Under the pieces are notes generated by a model. The model had not been told where the DNA came from. It searched no databases and was given only the letters and a program-made list of their open reading frames with translations. This document shows, piece by piece, positions 25,488-35,622 of a stretch of 64,000 nucleotides of DNA (position 1 is its first letter; each line of letters starts with the position of its first letter). Where the stretch lies: positions 90,526 to 154,525 of the forward strand of contig NZ_JAERMK010000013.1 of NCBI RefSeq assembly GCF_016918015.1, given 5' to 3'. Both the position numbers and the translations under genes were made by a program. The stretch is from Glycomyces sp. YM15. GTDB taxonomy: Bacteria; Actinomycetota; Actinomycetes; Mycobacteriales; Micromonosporaceae.

Positions 25488-26717
25488 CTACCGGCATAGA
25501 CAGCTCGGCAGGTACCCCACAGGGTTGACGCGGTCGCCGTGCACGCGGACCTCGAAGTGCAGGTGCGGGCCGGTGCTGTCGCCGGTGCTGCCGACCGCGC
25601 CGATCCCCTCGTCACGGTCGACGTGCTCGCCGTAGTCCACCCAGATCTCGGACTGGTGCGCGTAGCAGGTGGAGAGGCCCCCGCCGTGGCTGATGCACGT
25701 GAGCTGCCCGTACCCGGAGCTCCAGCCCGCGTAGACGACCTTTCCGGAGTCGGCGGCATGGATTCGGGCGCCGGTGCCGGCGGCGAAGTCGGTGCCGCCG
25801 TGCAGGCGGGTGGTGCCGTAGATCGGGTGGCGCCGCCAGCCGAAGTCCGAGGACTTCCAACCGTCGACCGGCACGACGAACCCGCCTCCGCCGCCACCGC
25901 CGGAGGACGAGCCGCCACCGGAGTCGTCGTCCCGGTCGGCCCGGCGCAACTGGTCGGCGAGGCGCTCGGATTCGGCTTCGAGCCGGTCGTATTCGGACTG
26001 GGCGTCCTCGCGGGCGTCCTCGGCGACCGCCAGGGCCGCCTCGTGCTGGCCGACCAGTTGCTCCACGGTGCGCTGGGCGGCCTGGGCCTCGGTGTAGCGG
26101 GTCTCGGCGATCGCGAGCGCGTCGGCGGCGGCCGCCTCGGCGTCCTCGGCTTCGGTCTGGGCGAGGGACGCGGCGTTCTCGGCGTTGGCGGCCTCCCGGC
26201 GGGCGAGGGTGACCTCCTCGACCGCGAGGTTCTTGCCGTCCATCATGAACTCGAGGTAGGTGAGCCCGTCGACGGCCTTCTGGGGGTCGCCGGAGGCGAG
26301 GACGGCGTCCAGGGTGAGCAGTTCGGAGCCGCGGGCCGTGGCGGCGAACAGGGAGGCGCGGGCCTCGCGGGCGGCTTCGACGGCCTCACGTGCGGCCTCG
26401 TATTCGACCTCGGCCTCCTGAAGCGCCTCACGGGCGGCGTCGGTCTCGCGCTGCGCTTGGGCCGCTTCGGCTTCGGCCGCCGCGACCCGCCCGTGGGCGA
26501 CGTCGACGGCGTGCTCCGCGCCGGGCAGTCGGGCCGCGGTCTCGGCGAGCACCAGGCCGGCGGCCCGCACCTCGTCGGAGGCGTCTTCGAGCTGCGCGGC
26601 CATCTGGGCCTTCTCGCGCTGGACCTTGTCCAGGTCGGACTGGGAGAGCCCGAAAGCGGGACTGCTCGCGGTCCCTGCCAGGAGCAGGGCCGCGAGCAGC
26701 CAACCGATTCGCCTCAT
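25488..26717 (-). CDS. secreted coiled-coil M23 endopeptidase (EnvC-like)
   Basis: A 409-residue exported peptidoglycan hydrolase. A signal peptide (1-23) precedes about 235 residues of Ala/Glu-rich coiled coil, then a Gly/Ser linker and a C-terminal M23 (LytM) domain. The zinc ligands are present in HGGTDFA and HLHFE, so it should be active. It is transcribed toward smpB and lies 103 bp downstream of ftsX on the same strand. In other bacteria FtsEX activates coiled-coil hydrolases or adaptors (EnvC, RipC, PcsB), and this gene is the obvious candidate partner here. The start is ATG 26717; the open frame upstream is unsupported. Confidence 0.88.
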   Translation of the reverse strand: MRRIGWLLAALLLAGTASSPAFGLSQSDLDKVQREKAQMAAQLEDASDEVRAAGLVLAETAARLPGAEHAVDVAHGRVAAAEAEAAQAQRETDAAREALQEAEVEYEAAREAVEAAREARASLFAATARGSELLTLDAVLASGDPQKAVDGLTYLEFMMDGKNLAVEEVTLARREAANAENAASLAQTEAEDAEAAAADALAIAETRYTEAQAAQRTVEQLVGQHEAALAVAEDAREDAQSEYDRLEAESERLADQLRRADRDDDSGGGSSSGGGGGGGFVVPVDGWKSSDFGWRRHPIYGTTRLHGGTDFAAGTGARIHAADSGKVVYAGWSSGYGQLTCISHGGGLSTCYAHQSEIWVDYGEHVDRDEGIGAVGSTGDSTGPHLHFEVRVHGDRVNPVGYLPSCLCR

Positions 26718-26784
26718 AGGCCCAGAATGTAGTCCATCTGCGACGGACATTCAGGGTATTCGGGACAGAAGCCCCGCTGTCCTC

Positions 26785-26810
26785 ATCTACGGCTCGCAGG
26801 CGTCGCCGTG
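26785..26810. repeat. copy of the REP-like intergenic element
   Basis: The 17-mer ATCTACGGCTCGCAGGC at 26785-26801 is identical to 23230-23246, and the next bases also match partly. It lies just beyond the ftsX stop codon. Confidence 0.5.
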
Positions 26811-26820
26811 GACGAGGAGG

Positions 26821-27696
26821 TCAGACCTTGATGTTGAAGCGCAAGGTGATCCACGCAGTGATCGCGCTGATCACCGCCGAGACGCCGACGAGGATCGGGA
26901 GCAGGACGAGGATCGCCTGCAGCGTGATCGGCGGCATGAGCTTGAAGAGGTCCGAGAACTGGCCGTCGATGACCAGGAACTTCGCGGCGACGAGCGTGCC
27001 GAAGGCGAAGATCGAGCCGATCACGGCGGCGAAGACCGCCTCGAGGACGAACGGCGCCTGGACGAACCAGTTCGGCGCGCCCACCAGCTTCATGATCGCG
27101 ACCTCGCGGCGGCGCGAGTACGCGGCGACCTGGATCGTGTTGGCCACCAGCATGAGCGCGGCCACACCCTGCACGAGGGCGATGACCAGCGTGAGCCTCT
27201 GGGCCCCGCCCAGGATGTCGAAGACCTGCTGCAGGATCTGGCGCTGGTTGGTGACCTGGTAGACCCCCGGCACCTCCTCGAACTGCTTGATGAGTTCGGG
27301 GGCGTCGTCGATGTTCCTCATCTTCACGCGGAACGCGGACGGCAGCACATCGGCCTCAACCGCCTTCACCAGGTCAGGGGACTCCTTGAAGGTCTCCTGG
27401 AACCGCTCGAGCGCCTTCTCCTTGTCCTCGTACTGGACTTCGGCGACGAGGTCGTTGTCCTTGAGCGACTGGTGGATCTGGTCGGTCGTCGCCTGATCGA
27501 TGTCGCGCTCGAGGTAGACGACCACTTCGAGGTTGGTCTGGTAGAACTCCTCGATCACGTCGACCTGGTTGTACAGCATCAGGCCCGCGCCGAGCATCGA
27601 CAGCGAGACGGCCATGGTGATGATCATGGCGATGGTCATGGAGATGTTGCGCCACAGTCCGAGGAAGACCTCGGACATCACGTACTTCGCGCGCAT
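26821..27696 (-). CDS. ftsX: cell-division protein FtsX
   Basis: FtsX is the membrane half of the FtsEX complex. The 291-residue protein has a helix at about 20-42, an extracytoplasmic domain of about 130 residues with EVVVYLERD, and three C-terminal helices (about 165-290), as in the family. The outer domain receives or activates a cell-wall hydrolase. It follows ftsE by 22 nt and precedes the coiled-coil M23 gene. The ATG at 27696 agrees with homologues. Confidence 0.95.
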   Translation of the reverse strand: MRAKYVMSEVFLGLWRNISMTIAMIITMAVSLSMLGAGLMLYNQVDVIEEFYQTNLEVVVYLERDIDQATTDQIHQSLKDNDLVAEVQYEDKEKALERFQETFKESPDLVKAVEADVLPSAFRVKMRNIDDAPELIKQFEEVPGVYQVTNQRQILQQVFDILGGAQRLTLVIALVQGVAALMLVANTIQVAAYSRRREVAIMKLVGAPNWFVQAPFVLEAVFAAVIGSIFAFGTLVAAKFLVIDGQFSDLFKLMPPITLQAILVLLPILVGVSAVISAITAWITLRFNIKV

Positions 27697-27718
27697 GTGC
27701 TCTGAATCTGCCTTCCGC

Positions 27719-28399
27719 TTAGCCGTAGACGCCGCGAGCCTGGTCGCGGACGATCTGGCCGTTCTCGATCTCGATGACGCGACGGCGCATCTGGTTCACG
27801 ATGTTGGAGTCGTGCGTGACCATGAGGATGGTGGTGCCCGTCCGGCTGATCCGGTCGAGGAGCCGCATGATCTCGATCGAGGTGTCGGGGTCGAGGTTAC
27901 CGGTGGGCTCGTCGGCCAGCAGCAGCAGCGGCCGGTTGACGAAGGCGCGGGCTACCGCGACGCGCTGCTGCTCGCCGCCGGACAGCTCGTGCGGGTAGCG
28001 GTGCTCCTTGCCGCCGAGGCCGACCAGTTCGAGCACTTCCGGGACGACCCGGCGGGCGACCGAACGCGGCTTGCCGATGACCTCGAGCGCGAACGCCACG
28101 TTCTCGGCGGCCGTGCGGTTCGGCAGCAGCCGGAAGTCCTGGAACACGCAGCCGATACTGCGCCGGTAGGCGGGGACCTTCCACCGGCGGAGCCTCGTCA
28201 CGTCGGTGTCCCCGACCGTGATCTTGCCCTTGTCCGGAACTTCTTCGCGCAGCAGGAGCTTGATCATCGTGGACTTCCCCGCACCGGTCGGACCGATGAA
28301 GAAGACGAACTCTCCCTTGTCGATGAAGACGTTCACGTCCTCCACCGACGGGCGGTTCGACCGGGGGTAGTGCTTGGTTACACCCTCAAGCTGAATCAC
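27719..28399 (-). CDS. ftsE: cell-division ATP-binding protein FtsE
   Basis: FtsE is the cytoplasmic ABC-type ATPase of FtsEX, which couples the divisome to wall hydrolysis. It has Walker [10 protein letters not shown], signature [14 protein letters not shown], Walker [13 protein letters not shown] and the switch His in VTHDSN. At 226 residues it has the usual length. The start is GTG 28399 ([11 protein letters not shown]); the frame is open 59 codons further upstream, but that part is unlike FtsE. It lies 222 bp from prfB, a pairing (prfB-ftsE-ftsX-smpB) conserved in actinobacteria. Confidence 0.95.
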   Translation of the reverse strand: MIQLEGVTKHYPRSNRPSVEDVNVFIDKGEFVFFIGPTGAGKSTMIKLLLREEVPDKGKITVGDTDVTRLRRWKVPAYRRSIGCVFQDFRLLPNRTAAENVAFALEVIGKPRSVARRVVPEVLELVGLGGKEHRYPHELSGGEQQRVAVARAFVNRPLLLLADEPTGNLDPDTSIEIMRLLDRISRTGTTILMVTHDSNIVNQMRRRVIEIENGQIVRDQARGVYG

Positions 28400-28621
28400 G
28401 AGGCGGAGTCTAGCCGCCGAAGCACGGAGCCGGTCGGGCGGCTCCAGTACAAGCGTGGCATATTTCGCAGTTTCAGCCCCATATGTCACGGCTGTGCAAG
28501 GGTTACGACGCGATTTCAGCCGAACGGAGGAAGCCCGTATGGTCAGGCGGCCTATGAACGCTCGGCGGAGCGTCACGGAGCGGCCACGGAACGGTCCCGT
28601 GAGGTCGCCGGGGCGGCGGCC

Positions 28622-29737
<1,116 letters not shown>

Positions 29738-29774
29738 AACAGATCAGACTACGCCTGTATTCGGGCTCATACGA

Positions 29775-29810
29775 AACGGGACGCGAGCCCCGCTGGGGCC
29801 GCGTCCCGTT
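29775..29810. terminator. two-part hairpin between prfB and padR
   Basis: An 11-bp outer stem (29775-29785 with 29800-29810) encloses a 5-bp inner stem. It lies 47 nt beyond the PadR-family stop codon on the minus strand. Confidence 0.7.
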
Positions 29811-29856
29811 CCGTGCTTGATCGTCGTTCTCCCGGGTCAGTGCCCGGATGCTCCCG

Positions 29857-30360
29857 CTATCGCTTCTTCAGCCAGCTCAGCGCCGAACGGTGGTAGCCGA
29901 TCGCGAATTCCATCGCGATGGCCGCGTTCGGGTCCTCGTCCGCGTAGTCCTTCGCAGCGGCGCGGGCCTCTGCCAAGGCCTCCTGGTGCTGCTCGGTCGC
30001 GTCGGCGAACATCTCCTCGGCGGTGTCCTTGGAGAGGTAGTCGAGGAAGGCCGTGCGCAGCGCAACGGGGTCGCGCAGCTGGCCGATTCGGGCCGGCTCG
30101 TTGAGCCAGCGGGTGAACGCCCGCTTGCCGTTGGCGCTGATCGTGTAGGGCACCGAGGCGCGGGGCCCCGGCTTCCCGACTCGAACGAGTCCGCCTTCGG
30201 CGAGCGCGGGGAGTTCGCGGTAGACCTGGGAACGCGTCATGGTCCAGTACGGACCGAGGCGACGGGTCGCCTCCGCCATGAGTTGTCCACCGGTCATCGG
30301 TCCTTCGTGCAGCAAGCCCAGCAATGCTGCTGAGGTTGCGTTGAGTTCTTTTCCTGCCAT
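29857..30360 (-). CDS. PadR-family transcriptional regulator
   Basis: A 167-residue DNA-binding protein. The N-terminal winged helix (residues about 5-85) shows SAALLGLLHEGPMTGGQL, YWTMTRSQVYREL and EGGLVRVG. The C-terminal half is a helical dimerisation region, as in the larger PadR subfamily (PF03551 plus a Vir-like C-terminal domain). PadR proteins usually repress neighbouring detoxification or membrane genes; here none is adjacent on either side, so the target is unknown. The ATG at 30360 gives the canonical N-terminus; the frame upstream is open but unlike PadR. Confidence 0.85.
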   Translation of the reverse strand: MAGKELNATSAALLGLLHEGPMTGGQLMAEATRRLGPYWTMTRSQVYRELPALAEGGLVRVGKPGPRASVPYTISANGKRAFTRWLNEPARIGQLRDPVALRTAFLDYLSKDTAEEMFADATEQHQEALAEARAAAKDYADEDPNAAIAMEFAIGYHRSALSWLKKR

Positions 30361-30576
30361 GCCCGACAGGATGCCATGTGGATGCCCCCATGACAAGTGG
30401 ACAGCTCCAATGTGTCGATAGACCGTTACCGATACTTGATTGGATGTGTTCACGGATTGCGTTGCAAGCCTTGCGAAACGCTCAGGGACGTTCGTTGGAT
30501 TGCAACGCCTGTTTCGAGAATTCCAATCATGTGATCCCGATCGCCCACTTGGGTTGCGATGACTCGGCGTCGCCCG

Positions 30577-30610
30577 GCGATCACGGATCATTATCGACTG
30601 TCGTGATCGC
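30577..30610 (-). terminator. hairpin after the Ser/Thr kinase gene
   Basis: Perfect 9-bp arms (30577-30585 and 30602-30610) with a 16-nt loop begin 3 nt past the kinase stop codon. The loop is long, so this is a moderate terminator. Confidence 0.45.
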
Positions 30611-30612
30611 TT

Positions 30613-31977
30613 TCAGTTGCGAGGCATCGGGGATCCGATGAGATCCGATCCGGGCGAGTCGTCGTCGGAACCGCCCTCAGTGGAATCATCGCCGTCGTTC
30701 TCCGATTCGGACATTTCATCTGATATCTGGTCAGGCGATTCGCTTTCGACGTCCGGCCCTTGAGGAGTGGCGGTCTCCTCGCCGGGCGTGGCGCTCGGTT
30801 CCGGGGCCGATGCCGTTGGCTGGGCGGAGGATTCGCCCTCAACGGGCGCGGACTCACTCGCGCTTTCGGACGGATCGGCGATATCGTCCTCATTCGGGAG
30901 ACCGGGTCGGGTAACCACCAGAAAGGCCCAGACCGCGGCGATCACGACGAAGCATGCGGCGGCGGTGAGGCCCACGACCCAGCCGCGGCCGAGTCGCTCC
31001 GAGTCGTTGCCGTAGACCGCGCCTCCACGGTCCTCCCCCTCGGGCGCGCCTTCGCCGGCGGCGAGCATCGCGCCGAGCTCGGGAGGCTCGATCTCGGCCG
31101 CGTGCGGCGTCACGGGGTCGTACTTGAAGTCGGCGGTCGCGTCCCGCTCCTGCAGCTCCGGGTCGATCGGCGCGGTCGCCTGGTCCGACAGGCGCGGGGC
31201 GAGGCGGCGCAGCTCGGCGGCGATCGCGTCGAGGTCGCCGCGGGCGCGCGGGTCGAGCGCGAGGAGCGTCTCGACGATCCGCCACAGCTCCGCGTCGACG
31301 GCGACGGGCCTCACGGGGATCCGCGTCAGGTGCCGCTCGACGACTTCGGTGATGGAGCCGCCGCGGTAGGCGCTGTGCGCGGTGAGCGCTTCATAGAGGA
31401 CGAGCCCGAGCGCGTAGTTGTCGACGCCGGGGCTCGCCGAGTCACCCGAGGCGACCTCCGGGGCGATGTACTCCGGGGTGCCGTGCGAAGGCGCGGTCCT
31501 GGACGCGGCGGCGCGCGCGATCCCGAAGTCGATGAACTTGAGGCCGTCGGCGCCGGCGAGCATGAGGTTGCCGGGCTTCACGTCGCCGTGGCGGTACCCG
31601 GCCCGGTGGATCGCTGCGAGGGTCTCGGCGGCGCTCGCGCAGCGGCGCGCGGCCTCGGCGGCCGGGAGCGGCCCGTGGACGCGCAGGTGCTCGCGAAGGT
31701 CGAGCCCCGGCAGGAACTCGAGGATTACCGCGCAGACCTCGATGGTGACGATGAAGTCCTTCACCGCGACCACGCCCGGGTGGTCGATGGTGCGCAGGAT
31801 GTCGGCCTCGGCCCGGAAGCTCTCGAAGATCTCGTCCTCGTCGCGCAGTTCCGGACGGAGCACCTTCACGGCCACATGGTCGCCGGTGACCTGGTCGAGG
31901 CCCCGCCACACGACGCCGACCGCGCCCCGCGCGATCTCGTGCTCCAGGACGTACCGGTCGGCCAGAACCGTCTGCAT
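30613..31977 (-). CDS. membrane Ser/Thr protein kinase (PknB/Hanks type)
   Basis: A 454-residue receptor-like kinase. The kinase domain (about 8-260) keeps the Gly loop GAVGVVWRG, the lysine in VAVKVL, the catalytic loop HGDVKPGN (Gly replaces Arg of HRD; the Asp is kept), DFG and the APE-type motif. A single membrane helix (about 333-355) leads to an extracytoplasmic Ser/Glu/Pro-rich tail without PASTA repeats, so wall-ligand sensing by PASTA is not possible. The ATG at 31977 has AGGAG 7 nt upstream. It is divergent from a PP2C phosphatase, its likely antagonist. Confidence 0.92.
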   Translation of the reverse strand: MQTVLADRYVLEHEIARGAVGVVWRGLDQVTGDHVAVKVLRPELRDEDEIFESFRAEADILRTIDHPGVVAVKDFIVTIEVCAVILEFLPGLDLREHLRVHGPLPAAEAARRCASAAETLAAIHRAGYRHGDVKPGNLMLAGADGLKFIDFGIARAAASRTAPSHGTPEYIAPEVASGDSASPGVDNYALGLVLYEALTAHSAYRGGSITEVVERHLTRIPVRPVAVDAELWRIVETLLALDPRARGDLDAIAAELRRLAPRLSDQATAPIDPELQERDATADFKYDPVTPHAAEIEPPELGAMLAAGEGAPEGEDRGGAVYGNDSERLGRGWVVGLTAAACFVVIAAVWAFLVVTRPGLPNEDDIADPSESASESAPVEGESSAQPTASAPEPSATPGEETATPQGPDVESESPDQISDEMSESENDGDDSTEGGSDDDSPGSDLIGSPMPRN

Positions 31978-32224
31978 GGGTGCTCCTAGGGGGCTGGCGA
32001 AGCGGGCTGAATCCACTGTAAATGCAGTGTCATCGCAGCTCAGCGGCGGAGTAGCAGGGTGGCACGAACGGGGGATACACCGCAGGGCGGGCGAGGGCGG
32101 GCGCACCGGGATCAACGGTCGCATGCTGTGAGTGGCGGGACACTACACTTGCGCCCATGTCCCTCGAACGGCCAAGCTTTGAACAGACAGCCGAATCCCG
32201 GTGCGGAATCAGTGGTGATCGCCT

Positions 32225-33034
32225 GTGACCGAATTGCGTTGGCGCTACGGCGCCGCGACCGACGTGGGCAAAGTCCGCGACCTGAATGAGGACTCCCACC
32301 TCGCGTCGCGGCGGCTCCTCGCCGTCGCCGACGGCGTGGGCGGCGCGGCCGCCGGCGAGGTCGCCAGCGGCGTGACCATCGCCGAGGTGACACGGCTCGC
32401 CCGCCGCTCCCCCGTCGAGGCCACCGCGGAGCTGGGCGCGGTCGTCGAGGCCGCCCGCGACCGCATCCGCGCGGCCGTCGCCGAGAACCCCGAGTCCGAG
32501 GGCATGGCGACGACGCTCACCGGACTCTGGCTGGGCGACAACGCGGTCGACATCGTCCACATCGGAGACTCACGGGCGTATCAGGTGCGCGGTGAGGACT
32601 TCGTGCAGGTCACCGTCGACGACTCGTACGTCCAGCACCTCGTCGACGAAGGCGCGATCACCCCCGCCGAAGCCCAGGACCACCCCTACAAGTCGGTCGT
32701 CACCCGCGTGCTCCAGGCCAACCCCGCCCCGGCGCACTTCGAGACGCGCCCGGCGCTCATCGGCGACCGGTACATGCTGTGCTCCGACGGCCTCAGCGAC
32801 GTGGTCGACGACGCCGTCATCGAGAACGTCCTCCGCGACTTCACCGACCCCCAGGCCGCGGCCGACGAGCTCGTGCGCCTCGCCCTCGAAGGCGGCGGGC
32901 CGGACAACGTCACCGTCGTCGTCGGCGACGTGGCCGAACACCGGCAGCGCCGACGCTGGCCGTGGGCCGTCGCCGCGATCGGCGTGGTGCTGGTGATCGC
33001 CGCGATCGTCGTGGCGCTGGCCCTGCTCAACTGA
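32225..33034 (+). CDS. PP2C-type Ser/Thr protein phosphatase
   Basis: A metal-dependent phosphatase of the PstP/PrpC group. The metal-binding Asp motifs are all present: NEDSH, ADGVGG, GDSRAY, SDGLSD and GPDNVT. The catalytic domain (about 5-235) is followed by a basic stretch and one membrane helix at the very C-terminus (about 245-267), so the catalytic part faces the cytoplasm without an outer domain. It has 269 residues. The GTG at 32225 begins TELRWRYGA. It is divergent from the Ser/Thr kinase across 247 bp, and reversal of that kinase is the natural inference. Confidence 0.93.
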   Translation: MTELRWRYGAATDVGKVRDLNEDSHLASRRLLAVADGVGGAAAGEVASGVTIAEVTRLARRSPVEATAELGAVVEAARDRIRAAVAENPESEGMATTLTGLWLGDNAVDIVHIGDSRAYQVRGEDFVQVTVDDSYVQHLVDEGAITPAEAQDHPYKSVVTRVLQANPAPAHFETRPALIGDRYMLCSDGLSDVVDDAVIENVLRDFTDPQAAADELVRLALEGGGPDNVTVVVGDVAEHRQRRRWPWAVAAIGVVLVIAAIVVALALLN

Positions 33035-33077
33035 CGCGGTCCTCCACGCGTCCCCGTGTCGCGGCGCCGCTGGTGCA

Positions 33078-33770
33078 TCAGCGAAACGGCAGACCGAGGT
33101 CGGCGCCTTCGCTGCGGGCGGTGTGGTCGAAGAAGAGGGCGTCGTCGGCGGTGACGTTCTGAAGGTGGCCGTGCAGTTCGTAGCCGATGATGCCGACGAG
33201 GCGGTTCCAGGCGAGGATGAGGCGGGCGACTTCGTCGGGCTCGAACGACTCGCCGGCCAGCATCTGGAGCATCGCCGGTTCGATGGCCTCGGGCGGGCAG
33301 ACCGGGCCTGAAGGCGGATTGAGGCTGCCGGCCCCCTTGGCGTCGGCGCAGATCCGGGCGAGGGTGAGCGGCATGCGGCCCGCGACTTCGACGGTGATGT
33401 GCGGGGCGACGTACCCGGGCACGGGCGTGCCGAAGATGAGCGCGTACTCGTGACGGTGGGCCAGGGACCATTCGCGCACCGCGCGCCAGACCGCGAGCCA
33501 GCGCTCCTCCGGTGCGGCGCCGGGAAGGTCGGCGTTCTCGGCGGCTTCGCCGATTTCGGTGTAGGCCTGCACTATCAGCGCGGTCAGCAGGTCGTCGCGA
33601 CTCGCGAAGTATCGGTAGACGGCTGAGGAGGCCATCCCGAGTTCGCGGGCGACGGAGCGCAGGGAGAGCAGGGCGGAGCCGCTCTCGGCGAGCTGGCGCC
33701 GGGCGGCGGCGAGGATCTCGGCCGTGAGCTCGGCGCGGGCCCGTTCTCTGGCGGTTTTCGGCGCGTTCAT
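33078..33770 (-). CDS. TetR-family repressor
   Basis: A 230-residue regulator with an N-terminal helix-turn-helix (LTAEILAAARRQL, then LSLRSVARELGMASSAVYRYF) and a C-terminal ligand domain of the WHG type common in actinobacteria. It is divergent from a membrane protein gene across 119 bp that hold two copies of the palindrome GAGAGCA-C-TGCTCT. This arrangement implies that it represses itself and the membrane protein. The ATG at 33770 matches TetR N-termini; the frame is open upstream through one operator. The inducer is unknown. Confidence 0.88.
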   Translation of the reverse strand: MNAPKTARERARAELTAEILAAARRQLAESGSALLSLRSVARELGMASSAVYRYFASRDDLLTALIVQAYTEIGEAAENADLPGAAPEERWLAVWRAVREWSLAHRHEYALIFGTPVPGYVAPHITVEVAGRMPLTLARICADAKGAGSLNPPSGPVCPPEAIEPAMLQMLAGESFEPDEVARLILAWNRLVGIIGYELHGHLQNVTADDALFFDHTARSEGADLGLPFR

Positions 33771-33789
33771 CAGGACAGTGTACCGAAAC

Positions 33790-33857
33790 GAGAGCACTGC
33801 TCTTGCATTGTCGAAGCGAGTGTGCAATCATTGCTCTCAACAGAGAGCACTGCTCTC
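33790..33857. promoter_or_regulatory. paired TetR operator palindromes
   Basis: GAGAGCACTGCTCTT (33790-33804) and GAGAGCACTGCTCTC (33843-33857) have centres 53 bp apart, about five helical turns. A further TGCTCTC at 33832 forms an extra inverted repeat with the second site. They should bind the TetR protein and control both divergent genes. Confidence 0.75.
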
Positions 33858-33889
33858 GAATATGAGCAGTGAACCCCCAAGGAGCAGAC

Positions 33890-34558
33890 ATGTCAGTCCC
33901 CGAGACCCGCCAGGACCCCAGAGCTCGCATGGGCGCCTTGGCATTCGCACTCGCCGGCGTCCTCTTCGTCGTCTACGAGGCCGCCGCCCCGCGCGCCGAC
34001 CAGACCACCCTCGAAGGGGCCGAGTCCTGGACCAGCGCCGGATGGGCCCTCGGGCACCTCGCCGCGATCGCGGGCCTCATCCTCATCCCGCTCGGCTACG
34101 GCGCGCTGCGCGGCCACCTCGAAGGCACCCGGAACGAGAAGACGGCCTTCACGGCCGCGACCATCGGCTACATCGGCTCGGCCCTGACGATCTCCTACTA
34201 CGGCGCAGAGGTGTACGGCCTCAAGGCGATCGGCCAGCGGGCCGTCGAGGACGGCGACGCGACGATGACCGAGGTCGGCGAAGCCTTCCGAATGGACCCG
34301 ACCGCGTTGACGGTCTTCGTGATCGGTCTGGCCCTCATCGCGGTCGCGGCGGTGCTGGCGGCCGTGGCGGTGTGGCGGTCGGGCACCCTCAACAAGTGGA
34401 GCGGCGTGCCGCTCGCGATCCTGCTGGTGACGATGCTCCCGCAGTACTTCCTGCCGCACGGCGCGCGGATCGCCTGGGGCGCATTGGTGACGGTCGCGGC
34501 CCTGTGGCTCGCCGCGGAAATGTGGAAGGTCGCTACTCGCACCTCGGTCGAAGCCTGA
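33890..34558 (+). CDS. TetR-controlled integral membrane protein
   Basis: A 222-residue polytopic membrane protein with six predicted helices (about 11-30, 52-72, 92-112, 146-170, 180-198 and 200-216). No catalytic or transport motif is recognised; a DUF4386-like membrane family is possible. The ATG at 33890 has AAGGAG 6 nt upstream. It lies behind the two TetR operators, so it is presumably induced when the TetR ligand is present. A role in efflux or in the stress response is an inference from the regulator only. Confidence 0.7.
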   Translation: MSVPETRQDPRARMGALAFALAGVLFVVYEAAAPRADQTTLEGAESWTSAGWALGHLAAIAGLILIPLGYGALRGHLEGTRNEKTAFTAATIGYIGSALTISYYGAEVYGLKAIGQRAVEDGDATMTEVGEAFRMDPTALTVFVIGLALIAVAAVLAAVAVWRSGTLNKWSGVPLAILLVTMLPQYFLPHGARIAWGALVTVAALWLAAEMWKVATRTSVEA

Positions 34559-34593
34559 CGCCGGCCTTCAGGTCCGACGCCATGCCGATCCGG

Positions 34594-34613
34594 GGCTCGC
34601 GGACTTCGCCGAG
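34594..34613. repeat. third copy of the REP-like element
   Basis: GGCTCGCGGACTTCGCCGAG differs at two positions from 23236-23255 and is flanked by CCGGGG and CCCCGG-like arms that can pair. It lies just after a gene end, as the other copies do. Confidence 0.5.
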
Positions 34614-34636
34614 ACCGGGCCCCGGTGCTCGAGCGT

Positions 34637-34694
34637 GACGCAAGAAGACGACGGCGGTCCCGCGCGTGCGGGGCCGCCGTCGTCTTCTTGCGTC
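34637..34694. terminator. 25-bp hairpin between membrane protein gene and ppx
   Basis: Arms 34637-34661 and 34670-34694 pair fully except one G-U, around an 8-nt loop. It serves two convergent genes. Confidence 0.85.
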
Positions 34695-34701
34695 GTTTCG
34701 C

Positions 34702-35622
34702 CTACGCGGACAGGGCGATGCCGTCGAGGATGTCGTGCTCCGAGATGAGCACCGAGTCGATCCCGCTGCGCTCCATGATCGTCCGCAGCACGAGCGCGCC
34801 GCCGACGATGACATCGGCGCGGCCGGGGTGCATCACCGGGATCGCCAGGCGCTCGTCGTGGTTCACCGCCGCGAGGTCGGCGGTCACCTGCGCGACCTGC
34901 TCGTACGTGAGCCGGGTGCCGTCGATCGCCTCCGGGTCGTACGCCTTGAGCTCCAAGGCGATCGCCGCGATCGTGGTCGCCGTCCCGGCCACCGCTACCA
35001 GCTCGGTCGCCTCACGGGCCGCGTCGGCCACCGCGAGCGCGCCGTCGGCGATGCCCGTGATGTCGGTGACGGCCTCGGCGATCTCGTCCGCGTGCGGCGG
35101 GTCGGATCGCAAGTGCCGCTCGGTCATCCGCACGCAGCCGACGTTCACGGAGATCGCCGCGGCGACCTCGGAACCGGTGCCGCGAACGAACTCCGTTGAG
35201 CCGCCGCCGATGTCGATGAGCATCCGCTGTCCTTCATAGACGGGCAGTGTCGCGACCGCGCCGGTGAAGGAGAGGCGGGCCTCTTCATCGCCGCTGATGA
35301 CCTCGGGGTCCTGCCCGAGCACGGCCACGACCATGGCTTTGAAGTCGGCCGCGTTCGCGGCGTCCCGGCTCGCGGAGGTCGCGACCATGCGCACCGCCTC
35401 GACCCCGTGCTCGCGGATCTGGGCCGTGTAGTCCGCGAGCGCGACGCGGGTGCGTTCGAGCGCGGCGTCGGAGAGGCGGCCGGTCCGGTCGACGCCCTCG
35501 CCGAGGCGCACGACCTCCATGCGGCGCACCACGTCGTGCAGTCGCCCTGCAGCGTCGATGTCGGCGATGAGGAGGCGGATCGAGTTGGTGCCGCAGTCGA
35601 TGCCGGCCACGCGGCGGGTCAT
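34702..35622 (-). CDS. Ppx/GppA-family exopolyphosphatase
   Basis: A cytoplasmic enzyme of the actin-like ASKHA fold that removes terminal phosphate from polyphosphate or converts pppGpp to ppGpp. Motifs are GIDCGTNSIRLL (phosphate 1), ATSASRDAAN, DIGGGSTEF (phosphate 2) and AGTATT. With 306 residues it is the short form lacking the HD-like C-terminal domain, like Rv1026-type proteins of mycobacteria. Its ATG overlaps the TGA of the DUF501 gene as ATGA, and GGAGGG precedes it. It is last in ftsB-DUF501-ppx. Confidence 0.93.
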   Translation of the reverse strand: MTRRVAGIDCGTNSIRLLIADIDAAGRLHDVVRRMEVVRLGEGVDRTGRLSDAALERTRVALADYTAQIREHGVEAVRMVATSASRDAANAADFKAMVVAVLGQDPEVISGDEEARLSFTGAVATLPVYEGQRMLIDIGGGSTEFVRGTGSEVAAAISVNVGCVRMTERHLRSDPPHADEIAEAVTDITGIADGALAVADAAREATELVAVAGTATTIAAIALELKAYDPEAIDGTRLTYEQVAQVTADLAAVNHDERLAIPVMHPGRADVIVGGALVLRTIMERSGIDSVLISEHDILDGIALSA

